64,000 bases of DNA. Origin: Zestomonas insulae. Lineage in GTDB: Bacteria > Pseudomonadota > Gammaproteobacteria > Pseudomonadales > Pseudomonadaceae. Of this stretch, positions 36,730 to 45,639 are shown one piece after another. The notes under the pieces were generated by a model that saw only the letters and a list, made by a program, of their open reading frames with translations, searched no databases and was not told where the DNA came from. Where the stretch lies: NCBI RefSeq assembly GCF_016901015.1, contig NZ_JAFEUP010000004.1, forward strand, positions 490,791 to 554,790. The letters are read 5' to 3'. Positions within the stretch are counted from its first letter, which is position 1; the number at the start of each line of letters is the position of its first letter. A program made the position numbers and the translations under genes.

Positions 36730-37830
36730 TTAGGGGCGCGGGGCTTCCGGAACGACCGGCTCGAGACCGGAGACCACCACTGGTTTCGGCGGCAGCGCCG
36801 GATCATGGGCGATCCAGTCGCTGACCAGGCTGTAGGCCACCGCCAGCAGGGTCGGGCCGAGGAACAAGCCCATGAAACCGAACGCCAGCAGGCCGCCGAA
36901 TACGCCGAGCAGCACCACCACCAACGGCAGGTTGCCGCCACGGCTGATCAGGTAGGGCTTCAGCACGTTGTCCACGCCGCTGATGATGAAGGTGCCCCAG
37001 ATCGCCAGGAACACCGCGTAGCCGTACTCGCCGTGCCACACCAGCCAGGCGGTGGCGGGAATCCAGATCAGCGGTGGGCCCATGGGGATCAGGCTGAAAG
37101 CGAAGGTCAGCAGGCCGAGCAGCAGCGCGCCGGGAATCCCGCAGATCCAGAAGCCGATCATCGCCAGCACAGCCTGCGCCGCGGCGGTACCGATCACCCC
37201 GTTGACCACCCGCTGCACGGTGCCGGCCACCAGCGCCAGGTAGTGGTCGGCCTGGACGCCGATCAGGCGGTGCAGCGCGCTGCGCACGAAGATCGCCATG
37301 CGCGGGCCGTCGCGGTAGAAGAAGAACACCAGCACCAGGCTGAGCACCAACTCGACCAGGCCGCCGCCGATCTGCGCGCTGCGCGCCAGCAGCCAGTTGC
37401 CGACCTCGCCCATGTACGGTTTGAGGCTGGCGAAGAACGCCGCGCCTTGTTGGTCGATGGTGTACCAGGCGCGCACCAGGCGTTCACCGATCAGCGGAAT
37501 ACCACCCAGCCACTCGGGTGGCGCCGGCAGGCCCTGGACCTGCAGATCCTTGAGCAAGTCCATGCCATCGCGGATGTGGTCGGCGAGGTTCATGGTCAGC
37601 AGCACCAGCGGCACGGCGACCAGCAGCATCCAACCGAGCGTGAGCAGCACCGCCGCCGCATTGGTGCGCCCATTGAGCCAGCGGGTCAGCAGCGGCATCA
37701 GCGGCCAGCTGGCGAAGGCCAATACGCCGGCCCAGAACAGCGCCGACCAGAACGGCGCCAGCACCCAGAGGCTGGCGGCGAGCAGCGCCAGCACCAGAAT
37801 CTGCAGCAACAGGCGATCATTGGTGGGCAT
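36730..37830 (-). CDS. AI-2E-family (PerM/TqsA) membrane transporter
   Basis: A 366-aa inner-membrane protein with about eight helices. It has the AI-2E/PF01594 pattern: a duplicated N-terminal segment ALLAASLWVLAPFWSALFWAGVLAF, and the C-terminal FSLIPMGPPLIWIPATAWL and FGGLLAFGFMGLFLGPTLLAVAY. Some family members export autoinducer-2 or act as Na+/H+ antiporters; the substrate here is unknown. ATG at 37830 has AAGGAAG upstream; an in-frame TTG at 37836 is unlikely. It lies upstream of kdp on the same strand but 221 bp away. Confidence 0.83.
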   Translation of the reverse strand: MPTNDRLLLQILVLALLAASLWVLAPFWSALFWAGVLAFASWPLMPLLTRWLNGRTNAAAVLLTLGWMLLVAVPLVLLTMNLADHIRDGMDLLKDLQVQGLPAPPEWLGGIPLIGERLVRAWYTIDQQGAAFFASLKPYMGEVGNWLLARSAQIGGGLVELVLSLVLVFFFYRDGPRMAIFVRSALHRLIGVQADHYLALVAGTVQRVVNGVIGTAAAQAVLAMIGFWICGIPGALLLGLLTFAFSLIPMGPPLIWIPATAWLVWHGEYGYAVFLAIWGTFIISGVDNVLKPYLISRGGNLPLVVVLLGVFGGLLAFGFMGLFLGPTLLAVAYSLVSDWIAHDPALPPKPVVVSGLEPVVPEAPRP

Positions 37831-37929
37831 GGGCAAGCTTCCTTAGTGGTGAACGGTGGTCTGCGCAGCGGGCGGACCGATGCACTACAAGATGTCCGAC
37901 TCGCGCCCGTCCTTCAAGGCGCGGCCGCT

Positions 37930-38724
37930 CTAGCGCAGCAGTTTGATCTGCAGCCCCGGCACCTCGCCGGGCGCCAGTTCGAGGCGTGCGGCACGCACGC
38001 GCTGCTGCACCAGGGCATCGCGCCAGGCCTCGGCCTGCGCCCCGGTAAGACTGACCCGCAAGGTGCTGTCGAGGTTCAGGCTGCGCGCGAGCAATTCGCT
38101 CCAGGCCGCATCCGGCTCGCCGGTCAGGCGCGGCAGGGCTAGCTCGCCGGTGCTGCGCAGCTGGCGCAGCAACGTGCCGGCGGTGGGCAGCAAGTCGCCC
38201 AGCGGCGCGCTGGCTTGCAGCTGCTCGATATGCAGATAGCCGCGACGATTGCCACGAGTAATGCCGTACAGCGCCAGCAGGCTGTCGCCGCGGCGCAGCA
38301 GCAGGTAGTCCTGCTGCTCGTCCGCGCCGAGCAGCTTGGCGTTGCCGAACACCGCATTGGCCCACAGGCTGCTCGAGCCGCAATCGCGCCCCTCGCACCA
38401 GAACAGCAGTTCGGCGCCCTGCTGCTGCAGCGCCTGGCGCGTGGCATTGAACGCCTCGTCGCCCTGGTGTTCGGCCGGCAGTTGGTAGGTCACCGCGGTG
38501 AGTTGGCCCTGCGCGGTGATCTGCCCCTCGTAGCGCAACTGGTTGCTGATCCGCCGGATCGGCCCCTGCGGGTAGATGCGCTCCTGCTCGGCGACCTCGC
38601 GGTACTCGACGATCTCGGCGCGCGGGAAGCGCGGCACGTCAGGCAGGTCGTGACTGCCCGGCAGGTCGGCCGCCGCCGCGCTGCCCGCAACCAGGCATAG
38701 GCTCAACCACCACGTTCGCCCCAT
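37930..38724 (-). CDS. DUF4892 periplasmic protein
   Basis: A protein of about 264 aa with a signal peptide (MGRTWWLSLCLVAGSAAAA, cleavage about residue 19). Motifs such as FPRAEIVEYREVAEQERIYPQGPIRRISNQLRYEG and CEGRDCGSSSLWANAVFGNAKLLGADEQQDYLLL match DUF4892, of unknown function. A GTG at 38736 overlapping the preceding stop is the alternative start (268 aa); neither has a good ribosome site. Confidence 0.78.
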   Translation of the reverse strand: MGRTWWLSLCLVAGSAAAADLPGSHDLPDVPRFPRAEIVEYREVAEQERIYPQGPIRRISNQLRYEGQITAQGQLTAVTYQLPAEHQGDEAFNATRQALQQQGAELLFWCEGRDCGSSSLWANAVFGNAKLLGADEQQDYLLLRRGDSLLALYGITRGNRRGYLHIEQLQASAPLGDLLPTAGTLLRQLRSTGELALPRLTGEPDAAWSELLARSLNLDSTLRVSLTGAQAEAWRDALVQQRVRAARLELAPGEVPGLQIKLLR

Positions 38725-38732
38725 CGATTGGC

Positions 38733-39395
38733 TCACTTGATCAGCATCGATTGGGCGGACTGCACGACCTTGTCATCCGGCTCGCGGCGCTTGGGCACCG
38801 CCAGGCCGCGCTGCACCGCCGGACGCGCCTCGACGGCGGCCAGCCAGCGCTGCAGGTGCTCGAGACCATCGAGCGGCACGCCGGCCCAGTCATACAGGCG
38901 TACCCAAGGGAAGGTGGCGATGTCGGCGATGCTGTAGTCGCCGGCCAGGTACTCGGCCTCGGCCAGGCGGCCGTCGAGCACTTCGTAGAGGCGGCGGGTT
39001 TCGTGCTGGTAGCGGTCGATCGCCGGCTGCAGCTTTTCCGGGAAGTAGCGGAAGAACACGTTGGCCTGACCCTGCATCGGGCCAACCCCGCCCATCTGGA
39101 ACATCAGCCACTGGATCACCCGCGAACGCCCTTTGACGTCCTGCGGCAGCAGCTGGCCGGTCTTTTCCGCCAGATAGATGAGGATGGCGCCAGACTCGAA
39201 CACGGCGAAGTCATCGTTGTCGCGGTCAACGATCGCCGGAATGCGCCCGTTGGGATTGATCTTCAGGAACGCCGGCGCCTTCTGCTCCTTCTTGTCGAAG
39301 CTCAGCGCGTGTACCGCGTAAGGCAGGCCCATCTCTTCGAGGGCAATGGATGCCTTGTGCCCATTGGGGGTCGCGGCGGTGTACAGATCGATCAT
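38733..39395 (-). CDS. Glutathione S-transferase family protein (Nu-class YghU/YfcG-like)
   Basis: A 220-aa cytoplasmic protein with an N-terminal thioredoxin-fold domain ([49 protein letters not shown]) and a C-terminal helical domain ([26 protein letters not shown]). TPNGHK at the active-site region and FESGAIL match the disulfide-bond oxidoreductase subgroup. ATG at 39395 has AGAGGAGATT upstream. Confidence 0.87.
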   Translation of the reverse strand: MIDLYTAATPNGHKASIALEEMGLPYAVHALSFDKKEQKAPAFLKINPNGRIPAIVDRDNDDFAVFESGAILIYLAEKTGQLLPQDVKGRSRVIQWLMFQMGGVGPMQGQANVFFRYFPEKLQPAIDRYQHETRRLYEVLDGRLAEAEYLAGDYSIADIATFPWVRLYDWAGVPLDGLEHLQRWLAAVEARPAVQRGLAVPKRREPDDKVVQSAQSMLIK

Positions 39396-39445
39396 GGAAA
39401 TCTCCTCTCTCGGTCCATGCAGCCTTGCCGTTCGTCCCCCGTGCG

Positions 39446-40309
39446 TCAAGCAGTGCGAAAAAAGCGATTGAAACAATCCGCGACCGCCTGGGCGCCCGCC
39501 TCGCTTTCCAGGTGCAGATGGTGCGGCCCGGGCTGCTCGACGATGTCGATGGGCAGACCGCGCAGCGGTTCGAGGGCGTGCGGGATGCGCTTCAGGTAGC
39601 CCTGCTCGGCGACGATCAGGTTCACCGGGCAGGTGACGCGACGCACGAAGGCCATGGCCTGGTCGAAGGTCAGGCGCAGCGGCGACGACAGCGCCAGGCG
39701 CGGATCGGTGCGCCAGATGTAGCCGCCCGGCACCGGCATCACGCCGCGCTGGGCGAGCAGCTCGGAGGCCTCGCGGTTGAGCGGCACCTTGCCCTTCACG
39801 CGCGCCTCGATGGCCGCCTCGAGCGATTCGTGCACGCGGCGGCGCTTGCCCTTCTGCGCCATCAGCGACTCGAACGCCGCCGCCAGCTCCTGCGGCGCCG
39901 CCTCGGGCTTGGAGGTGTGTGGGATGATGGCGTCGATCAGCGCCAGGCGCTGCACGCGCTCGGGCACGGTGCCAGCCAGCAGCGTGGAGACGATGGCGCC
40001 CATCGAGTGGCCGAGCAGGGAAAAGCGTTCCCAGCCGAACTGGTTGGCGACGTGCAGCAGGTCGTAGACGTAGTCCCAGATCAGGTAGCCGGTGCCCGGC
40101 GGACGGTGATCGGAATAGCCGTGGCCGGCCAGGTCGACGGCGACGATACGCAGGCCGTCGAGCTTGGGAATCAGCCGCGCGAAGCTCATCGCGTTGTCCA
40201 TCCAGCCGTGCACGGCGAGCACCGGGTGACCATCCGCCGGGCCGTAGACGTGCGCCGCCAGTTCGATATGCGGCAGGCTCAGACGGACTTCCTCGACCTG
40301 CGCGCTCAT
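39446..40309 (-). CDS. Alpha/beta hydrolase
   Basis: A 287-aa hydrolase. The oxyanion loop is [14 protein letters not shown], the nucleophile elbow GHSMGA (Ser about residue 102) and the C-terminal catalytic His is in [14 protein letters not shown]. The start codon overlaps the previous gene's stop (ATGA). Substrate unknown; it is in a cluster with another hydrolase, a thioesterase and an acyl-CoA synthetase, so acyl esters are reasonable but unproven. Confidence 0.83.
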   Translation of the reverse strand: MSAQVEEVRLSLPHIELAAHVYGPADGHPVLAVHGWMDNAMSFARLIPKLDGLRIVAVDLAGHGYSDHRPPGTGYLIWDYVYDLLHVANQFGWERFSLLGHSMGAIVSTLLAGTVPERVQRLALIDAIIPHTSKPEAAPQELAAAFESLMAQKGKRRRVHESLEAAIEARVKGKVPLNREASELLAQRGVMPVPGGYIWRTDPRLALSSPLRLTFDQAMAFVRRVTCPVNLIVAEQGYLKRIPHALEPLRGLPIDIVEQPGPHHLHLESEAGAQAVADCFNRFFRTA

Positions 40310-41097
40310 GGCGTCTGCTCCCAGCGGTTGAACAGTTGGCGGAGCAGTTCGGCGGTGTCCAGCGGCCGCTCCAGCGGGAACATGTGCCCGCCGCTCAGGG
40401 TCAGGCACTCGCCGCGTGGCACCTGCTCGACCATGCGCGTGTCATGCAGGCGCACCACCCGGCTGCGGTCGCCGCGCACCAGCGCCAGTGGCACCTGCAG
40501 TTGACGCGGCCGCCCGGGATTGTCGTGCGGCACGTTGCGGTAGATGTTGATCTCGGTGTTCGGGTCGAAGCGCAGGCGCAAGCCCTGCTCGGTCGACAGC
40601 AGACCGTGCTCGACGTAGGCGTCCAGGCAGTCCGGATCGAAGTGGCGGAACAGCGTCTTGTGCGCGAAATAGTCGCGCGCCTCGGCGGCGTCGCCGAACA
40701 GCTCGCGACGGCCGAGGGTGCGACCAGCCGGGGTGATGCGGTCGATAAAGCCGAAGCGCTTGGCGGTGCGAATCGCCAGGCGCGCGCCGAACGGCAGCAT
40801 CGGCGAGTCGAGCATCACCACCCCGCGATACAGCTCGGGCCGGCGCAACGCCGCGCGGTAATGCAGCACGCCGCCAAGCGAATGGCCGACGCCCCACACC
40901 GGCTCGCCGAGCGCTTCGAGGTGATGCACCAATTCCTCGACCAGCGCCTCCCAGTTGTTGCTCACCGGGAAACGCGGGTCATGACCGTGCTGGTCCAGAT
41001 GCTCGATGCGGTACTCACCACCGAGGGCGGTGAACATCTTGCGGTAGGTCGCCGACGGGAAGCCGTTGGCGTGGGCGAAGAAAACCGGCTGAGTCAT
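40306..41097 (-). CDS. Alpha/beta hydrolase
   Basis: A 263-aa hydrolase with the loop [13 protein letters not shown], the nucleophile elbow [10 protein letters not shown] (Ser about residue 98) and the catalytic His in [13 protein letters not shown]. It is not closely similar to the next hydrolase. Their 4-nt overlap implies coupled translation and related roles. Substrate unknown. Confidence 0.83.
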   Translation of the reverse strand: MTQPVFFAHANGFPSATYRKMFTALGGEYRIEHLDQHGHDPRFPVSNNWEALVEELVHHLEALGEPVWGVGHSLGGVLHYRAALRRPELYRGVVMLDSPMLPFGARLAIRTAKRFGFIDRITPAGRTLGRRELFGDAAEARDYFAHKTLFRHFDPDCLDAYVEHGLLSTEQGLRLRFDPNTEINIYRNVPHDNPGRPRQLQVPLALVRGDRSRVVRLHDTRMVEQVPRGECLTLSGGHMFPLERPLDTAELLRQLFNRWEQTP

Positions 41098-41223
41098 GGT
41101 CGTCGTTCTGAATGCGGGCTGGCGAAGGATTGTCCGGGGGATCGGCCCCGGACAGCAATGATGATGGAGCCAATCCAGGCTGGCAGTCCCGCCAATCGGC
41201 TCGGCGGTACTGCCAGTCCTACC

Positions 41224-41667
41224 TCAGCCCTTCGGTGGTTGTTCACCGAGCGGCACGATGGCCATGGTCAGCCGCGAGATGCAGCTGGGTTTGCCGTCCT
41301 CGCCGCTCAGGCGGATGTCCCACACATGCGTGGTACGGCCCAGGTGCACCGGCCGCGCCACCGCGGTGACCCGCCCGCTGCGCAAGCCGCGCAGGTGGTT
41401 GGCGTTCACCTCCAGGCCGACGCAGTAGTACTGGCTGTTGTCGATGCACAGGAAGCTTGCGGTGGAGCCGAGCGATTCCGCCAGCACCACCGATGCACCG
41501 CCGTGCAACAGGCCGTAGGGTTGATGGGTACGCGCGTCGATCACCATGCTGGCGGTGAGCGACTCGTCGTCGTAGCTCTCGAAACGGATGTCCAGCAGTT
41601 CACCGATGGTGTTGCGCAGCGTCGCGTTCAAGCGTTCCAGGTCAGGCGTGTTGCGCCAAAGACTCAT
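41224..41667 (-). CDS. Hotdog-fold thioesterase (YdiI/EntH/PaaI-like)
   Basis: A 147-aa protein. LLHGGASVVLAESLGSTAS contains the conserved HGG and catalytic Glu of the hotdog thioesterases that cleave acyl- or aryl-CoA. The C-terminal strand block VTAVARPVHLGRTTHVWDIRLSGEDGKPSCISRLTMAIV is typical. It sits 9 bp downstream of the acyl-CoA synthetase on the same strand, so the pair may activate and release the same class of acyl group. Confidence 0.88.
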   Translation of the reverse strand: MSLWRNTPDLERLNATLRNTIGELLDIRFESYDDESLTASMVIDARTHQPYGLLHGGASVVLAESLGSTASFLCIDNSQYYCVGLEVNANHLRGLRSGRVTAVARPVHLGRTTHVWDIRLSGEDGKPSCISRLTMAIVPLGEQPPKG

Positions 41668-41676
41668 AGGGGTTCC

Positions 41677-43344
41677 TTAACTGTGCCAGAGGATCGTTTC
41701 GCGACGATCGACCCAATCGGTGAAATGCCGCTGGTAGGCGTTCTCCACCACGTTGCGCTTGATCTTCAGGGTCGGGGTAAGGAAACCGTTTTCGATCGCC
41801 CAGACCTCCTTGACCATCACCAGGCTGAGCAGCCGCTCGTGCTTGTCGAGGACCTTGTTCACCTCGTCTAGCAGGTGCCGGAAGCTGCCCTCCAGTTCCT
41901 CGCGCGTGGCACCCTCGGCCTGCCGACGGCCGACCTCGGAGAGCACGCACAGCGCCATCGGTTGCGGCAGGGCGTCGCCGACCACGCAGACCTGCTCGAT
42001 CAGCGGATGCACCGCCAGGCGGTTCTCGATCGGCGCCGGGGCGACGTACTTGCCCTTGCTGGTCTTGAAGATTTCCTTGATGCGTCCGGTCAGGCGCAGA
42101 TAGCCCTCGGCGTCCTGCTCGCCCTTGTCGCCGGTGCGCAGGAAGCCATCCGGAGTGATGGTCTCCGCGGTCTTCTCCGGGTCCTTGTAGTAGCCGAGCA
42201 TGGTCGCGCCGCTGCGCACCTGCACTTCGCCCTCTTCGCTAATGCGGGTTTCCACGCCAAGGCTCGACTGGCCGATCCAACCGCTCTTGAACTTGCCGGC
42301 GCGGCACAGGTGCGAGTAGCCGCAGTTCTCGGTCATGCCGTAGACCTCGAGCAGCTCGACGCCGAGGCTCTGGTACCAGTGCAGCAGCGAGTCGGACACC
42401 GGCGCGGCGCCGCACAGGGCCAGGCGCATGGCGTCCAGACCGAGGCCCTTGCGCACCTTGCGCGCCACCAGCTTGCCGATCAGCGGCAACTTGAGCAGGC
42501 GGTTGAGGCGTTCGGCCGAAGTCTGCGAATAGACGCCCATCTGGAACTTGGTCCAGATGCGCGGCACGCCGAACATCAGGGTCGGCCGCGCGCGCTTCAT
42601 GTCGGCGAGGAAGGTGTCCAGGCTCTCGGCGAAGAACACCGTTTCACCGCCGTACAGCGAGCCCTGCTCGACGAACATGCGCTCGGCGACGTGGCACAGC
42701 GGCAGGTAGGAAATCAGCCGGTCGTCTTCACGAGTCTGGAACAGCTGCAGACCGTGTTCGGCGGCGAAGGCGAAGTTGCTGAAGGTCTGCATCACGCCCT
42801 TCGGCGTGCCGGTGGTGCCGGAGGTGTAGATGATGGTGGCGAGCTGATCGGCGCTGCCGGTCGGGTTGTCGCGGATCGGCGCGCAGGTCTGCAGGTCGCT
42901 CCACTGGTAGTTGAACTGGCCCTGCGGGTGCAGCGGCAGGGCAATGGTCGCCACCCCGTCGGGGATGCCTGGGGCCATGGCCGGCCAGTCATCCAGCTTG
43001 CCGATGAAGGCCAGTGCCGACTCCGAGTGTTCGAGCACCTGGCGCACCGAGTCGGCGCCAAGATTCGGGTAGAGCGGGACGGAGATGTGCCCGGCCATCC
43101 AGATCGCCAGGTCGGCGATGATCCAGTGCGCGCAGTTCTTCGAGATGATGGCGATGCGGCTGCCGGCGGGCAGTTCGCGCCCCCTCAGCCAATTGGCGGC
43201 CCGCCGGGCTTGTTCGCCCACTTCGGACCAGGTGAGTTCTTCCAGTTTGCCGCCGCCTAGCGGCTGAACCAGATAGCGCTTATTCGGGTGGCGAGCTTCA
43301 CGCGCATAGAACATTTCCAGCGGCAAACGAACGGCATTAGCCAC
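41677..43344 (-). CDS. AMP-binding acyl-CoA synthetase (long-chain type)
   Basis: A 555-aa enzyme that adenylates a carboxylic acid and ligates CoA. Motifs: YTSGTTGTPKGVM (A3), YGMTENCGYSH (A5), GFLRTGDKGEQDAEGYLRLTGRIKE (A7/A8) and the PxxxxK-like end. The start is GTG at 43344 with AAGGAGG 6 nt before it; longer frames upstream lack support. Chain-length specificity is unknown. A palindrome 35 bp upstream may be the operator for its regulator. Confidence 0.88.
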   Translation of the reverse strand: MANAVRLPLEMFYAREARHPNKRYLVQPLGGGKLEELTWSEVGEQARRAANWLRGRELPAGSRIAIISKNCAHWIIADLAIWMAGHISVPLYPNLGADSVRQVLEHSESALAFIGKLDDWPAMAPGIPDGVATIALPLHPQGQFNYQWSDLQTCAPIRDNPTGSADQLATIIYTSGTTGTPKGVMQTFSNFAFAAEHGLQLFQTREDDRLISYLPLCHVAERMFVEQGSLYGGETVFFAESLDTFLADMKRARPTLMFGVPRIWTKFQMGVYSQTSAERLNRLLKLPLIGKLVARKVRKGLGLDAMRLALCGAAPVSDSLLHWYQSLGVELLEVYGMTENCGYSHLCRAGKFKSGWIGQSSLGVETRISEEGEVQVRSGATMLGYYKDPEKTAETITPDGFLRTGDKGEQDAEGYLRLTGRIKEIFKTSKGKYVAPAPIENRLAVHPLIEQVCVVGDALPQPMALCVLSEVGRRQAEGATREELEGSFRHLLDEVNKVLDKHERLLSLVMVKEVWAIENGFLTPTLKIKRNVVENAYQRHFTDWVDRRETILWHS

Positions 43345-43378
43345 GACGTCCTCCTTGTTTTTGTTATGGAGATAGTCA

Positions 43379-43396
43379 ACCAAGCACTTGCTTGGT
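43379..43396. promoter_or_regulatory. 18-bp palindrome, candidate TetR-type operator
   Basis: ACCAAGC, four bases (ACTT) and GCTTGGT give perfect 7-bp arms, 35 bp before the acyl-CoA synthetase GTG. Size and symmetry fit a TetR-family repressor of fatty-acid genes; no such regulator lies in the window. Confidence 0.5.
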
Positions 43397-43483
43397 GAAT
43401 ATTCCACGCACAAAACCCAGGCGCAACAGGAGAAATGTTTCGGTGTGTAGTCACTCGTACAGGTAGAAAACCGCCCGGCGCCG

Positions 43484-43936
43484 CTACGGATGCAGCAGCG
43501 CCAGCAGTTCCATGCAGCCGGCGCCGATTACCTCGCCGTCCAACTCGGCCAGGCTGGCGGTGCGCATCGGCAGCGGCTCCTGGCGGTGGCCGTGCAACAG
43601 CAGCCCGCCGAGTTCGCCGACGAAGGGGTTGTGGCTGACAAGCAACAGCTCGCCGGCATAGGCGTCCAGCTCACGCAGCGCCTCGGCGGGCGAACTGTCC
43701 GGGGTCAGCCAAGGCACCGTGGTGATCGGCAGGCGTACGCCGAGCACTTCGCGCACGATCTCGGCGGTCTGCTGGGCACGCACATAGGGGCTGGCGAGGA
43801 TCGCAGCGAGCGGCCGGCCCTCCAGCTGCGCAGCGCTGAGCTTCACTTCCTTACGCCCGCGCTGGGTGAGATGCCGCTCGGCGTCAGTACGCGCCACCGG
43901 CTCGGCCTCACCGTGGCGCAACAACCATAACCTCAC
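43484..43936 (-). CDS. sixA: Phosphohistidine phosphatase SixA
   Basis: A 150-aa histidine phosphatase that dephosphorylates HPt-type phosphohistidines. The catalytic RHG motif is in RLWLLRHGEAEP (residues 2-13), with the second His in LLLVSHNPFVGELGGLLL. It starts at GTG (43936) inside a GTGA overlap with the DUF4389 gene. A phosphorelay partner is plausible given the hybrid kinase nearby, but this is inference. Confidence 0.9.
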   Translation of the reverse strand: MRLWLLRHGEAEPVARTDAERHLTQRGRKEVKLSAAQLEGRPLAAILASPYVRAQQTAEIVREVLGVRLPITTVPWLTPDSSPAEALRELDAYAGELLLVSHNPFVGELGGLLLHGHRQEPLPMRTASLAELDGEVIGAGCMELLALLHP

Positions 43937-44277
43937 AGCTTCGGCTCTTCGTCCCGCACCGGGTGCTCGGCCGGCGGCACCACGTGCGGCGCCTCGCCTT
44001 CCGGAGCGCGCGCGGCCGGCCAGTCGGCGAACGGCCAGGGTTTTTCTTCGCTGTTGAAGGTGCCGAAGCGGCCGATCTGCGCCAGGTACTGGCTGAGGCT
44101 GTCGCCGACGCTGAGCAGGCTGGCGTTCGGCGCGCCGTAGAACAGGCGGTAACCCAGCTGCAGCAGCACCACGGCGCCGAGCACCAGTTCTGCCAGCTGC
44201 CAGATGATCACGAAGACCACCATCCACAGGATGCGCAGCAGGATGGATTCACGCTGTATTTCGTTGGCGTCGTTCAT
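43933..44277 (-). CDS. DUF4389 membrane protein
   Basis: A 114-aa protein with one or two membrane helices (about 12-50, ILLRILWMVVFVIIWQLAELVLGAVVLLQLGYRL) and a soluble, acidic/Pro-rich C-terminus (EKPWPFADWPAARAP). Matches DUF4389, function unknown. It sits between gpsA and sixA, overlapping the latter, with AGAGGAG before ATG 44277. Its frequent pairing with gpsA in pseudomonads suggests an envelope role. Confidence 0.8.
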   Translation of the reverse strand: MNDANEIQRESILLRILWMVVFVIIWQLAELVLGAVVLLQLGYRLFYGAPNASLLSVGDSLSQYLAQIGRFGTFNSEEKPWPFADWPAARAPEGEAPHVVPPAEHPVRDEEPKL

Positions 44278-44309
44278 GTTGTCTCCTCTCTTCCATTTGG
44301 AGCCGCGGT

Positions 44310-45332
44310 TCAAAACCCACTGAGCGAAATGAAGTCCACATCGGTCTTCGGCTCGCCCCGCATCAACACTTCGATGACCTGAGCCAGCGTACGCCCCTCG
44401 AAAAGAATGGCATGCAGACCCGCGACCAGCGGCATGTAGATCTGCAGCTCCTCGGCCTTGGCCTTGAGCACCTTCAGCGTGTTGACCCCTTCGGCGGTCT
44501 CGCCCAGACGCGCCACCGCCTCTTCCAGGCTGAGTCCTTCGCCGAGCGCGAAGCCGACTTGGTAGTTACGGCTCTTCGGCGACGAGCAGGTGACGATCAG
44601 GTCGCCGACCCCGGCCAGGCCGAGGAAGGTCATCGGGTTGGCGCCGAGCTTGACTGCGAAGCGGGTCATTTCCGCCAGCGCGCGGGTGATCAGCATGCTC
44701 TTGGTGTTCTCGCCCATGCCCAGCGCCGCGGCCATCCCGGCGATGATCGCGTAGACGTTCTTCAGCGCCCCACCCAGCTCGACGCCGAAACGGTCGCCGC
44801 TGGCATAGACGCGGAAGGTGCGGCCATGCAGCACGGCCTGCACGCGGCGGCACAGCGCTTCGTCTTCACTGGCCACCACGGTCGCGGTCAGCGCGTGTTC
44901 GGCGATTTCCTTGGCCAGGTTGGGCCCGGACAGCACGCCGATATGCGCCTGCGGGGCGACCTCCTCGAGAATCTCGCTCATCAGCTTGAAGGTCTGCGCC
45001 TCGATGCCCTTGGTCAGGCTGACCAGCTGCTTGCCGGCCAGCTGCGCGGCGTGCGGCGCCAAGGCAGCGCGCAGCGCGCTGGACGGCAGCGCGACGAACA
45101 ACAGCTCGCTGCTCGCCAAGGTTGCGGCCAGGTCGGTGGTCGGCTCGACCAGCGCATGGATCTTGATGCCTTTGAGGTAGCGCGGGTTCTCCCGCGTGCT
45201 GCGAATCGCCTCGGCCTGGGCGGCATCGCGCATCCACAGACGCACCGCGTGGCCGTTTTCCGCCAGCAGGTTGGAGATCGCGGTGCCGAAACTGCCGCCG
45301 CCGAGGACGGCGATGGCGAGCTGATCAGTCAT
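44310..45332 (-). CDS. gpsA: Glycerol-3-phosphate dehydrogenase [NAD(P)+]
   Basis: Reduces dihydroxyacetone phosphate to sn-glycerol 3-phosphate, the backbone of phospholipids. It has 340 aa. The N-terminal motif is [22 protein letters not shown]; catalytic Lys is in [24 protein letters not shown] and the domain 2 signature is [27 protein letters not shown]. Cytoplasmic. It is 32 bp upstream of the DUF4389 gene, so likely in one transcript with sixA. Confidence 0.95.
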   Translation of the reverse strand: MTDQLAIAVLGGGSFGTAISNLLAENGHAVRLWMRDAAQAEAIRSTRENPRYLKGIKIHALVEPTTDLAATLASSELLFVALPSSALRAALAPHAAQLAGKQLVSLTKGIEAQTFKLMSEILEEVAPQAHIGVLSGPNLAKEIAEHALTATVVASEDEALCRRVQAVLHGRTFRVYASGDRFGVELGGALKNVYAIIAGMAAALGMGENTKSMLITRALAEMTRFAVKLGANPMTFLGLAGVGDLIVTCSSPKSRNYQVGFALGEGLSLEEAVARLGETAEGVNTLKVLKAKAEELQIYMPLVAGLHAILFEGRTLAQVIEVLMRGEPKTDVDFISLSGF

Positions 45333-45639
45333 AAAAAGTCCGTAGTGGCGATAAAAATGGCAGTCGGCGGCATTATACGGTCCGCCGTGGGAGCGACCAG
45401 TAGTTGCCTGTTCGATTCAGAAGATATTGATAGTTCGGCATAATTCCCACAATTCTGCGCAGCGCGGGATGATCCGCGGCGACGCTAGCGATTTGCCTTC
45501 ATCCTTGAGCTGCATTTACCCGATCAGGGAACTAGAGTTCTAGCATGCCTTCAGTTTCCATGGACGACCCGACCCGAGGCCACCGGATGCGCCGTACGCT
45601 TACCTTGCCGTCGAGCGCTCCGCTGCGAGCGTGGCAACC
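45333..45639. other. Intergenic region between gpsA and the hybrid kinase
   Basis: This 307-bp gap separates divergent genes. Its first third is AT-richer (about 45405-45450), a plausible promoter zone, but I found no pair of boxes good enough to call. No ORF with a ribosome site was seen in it. Confidence 0.5.
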
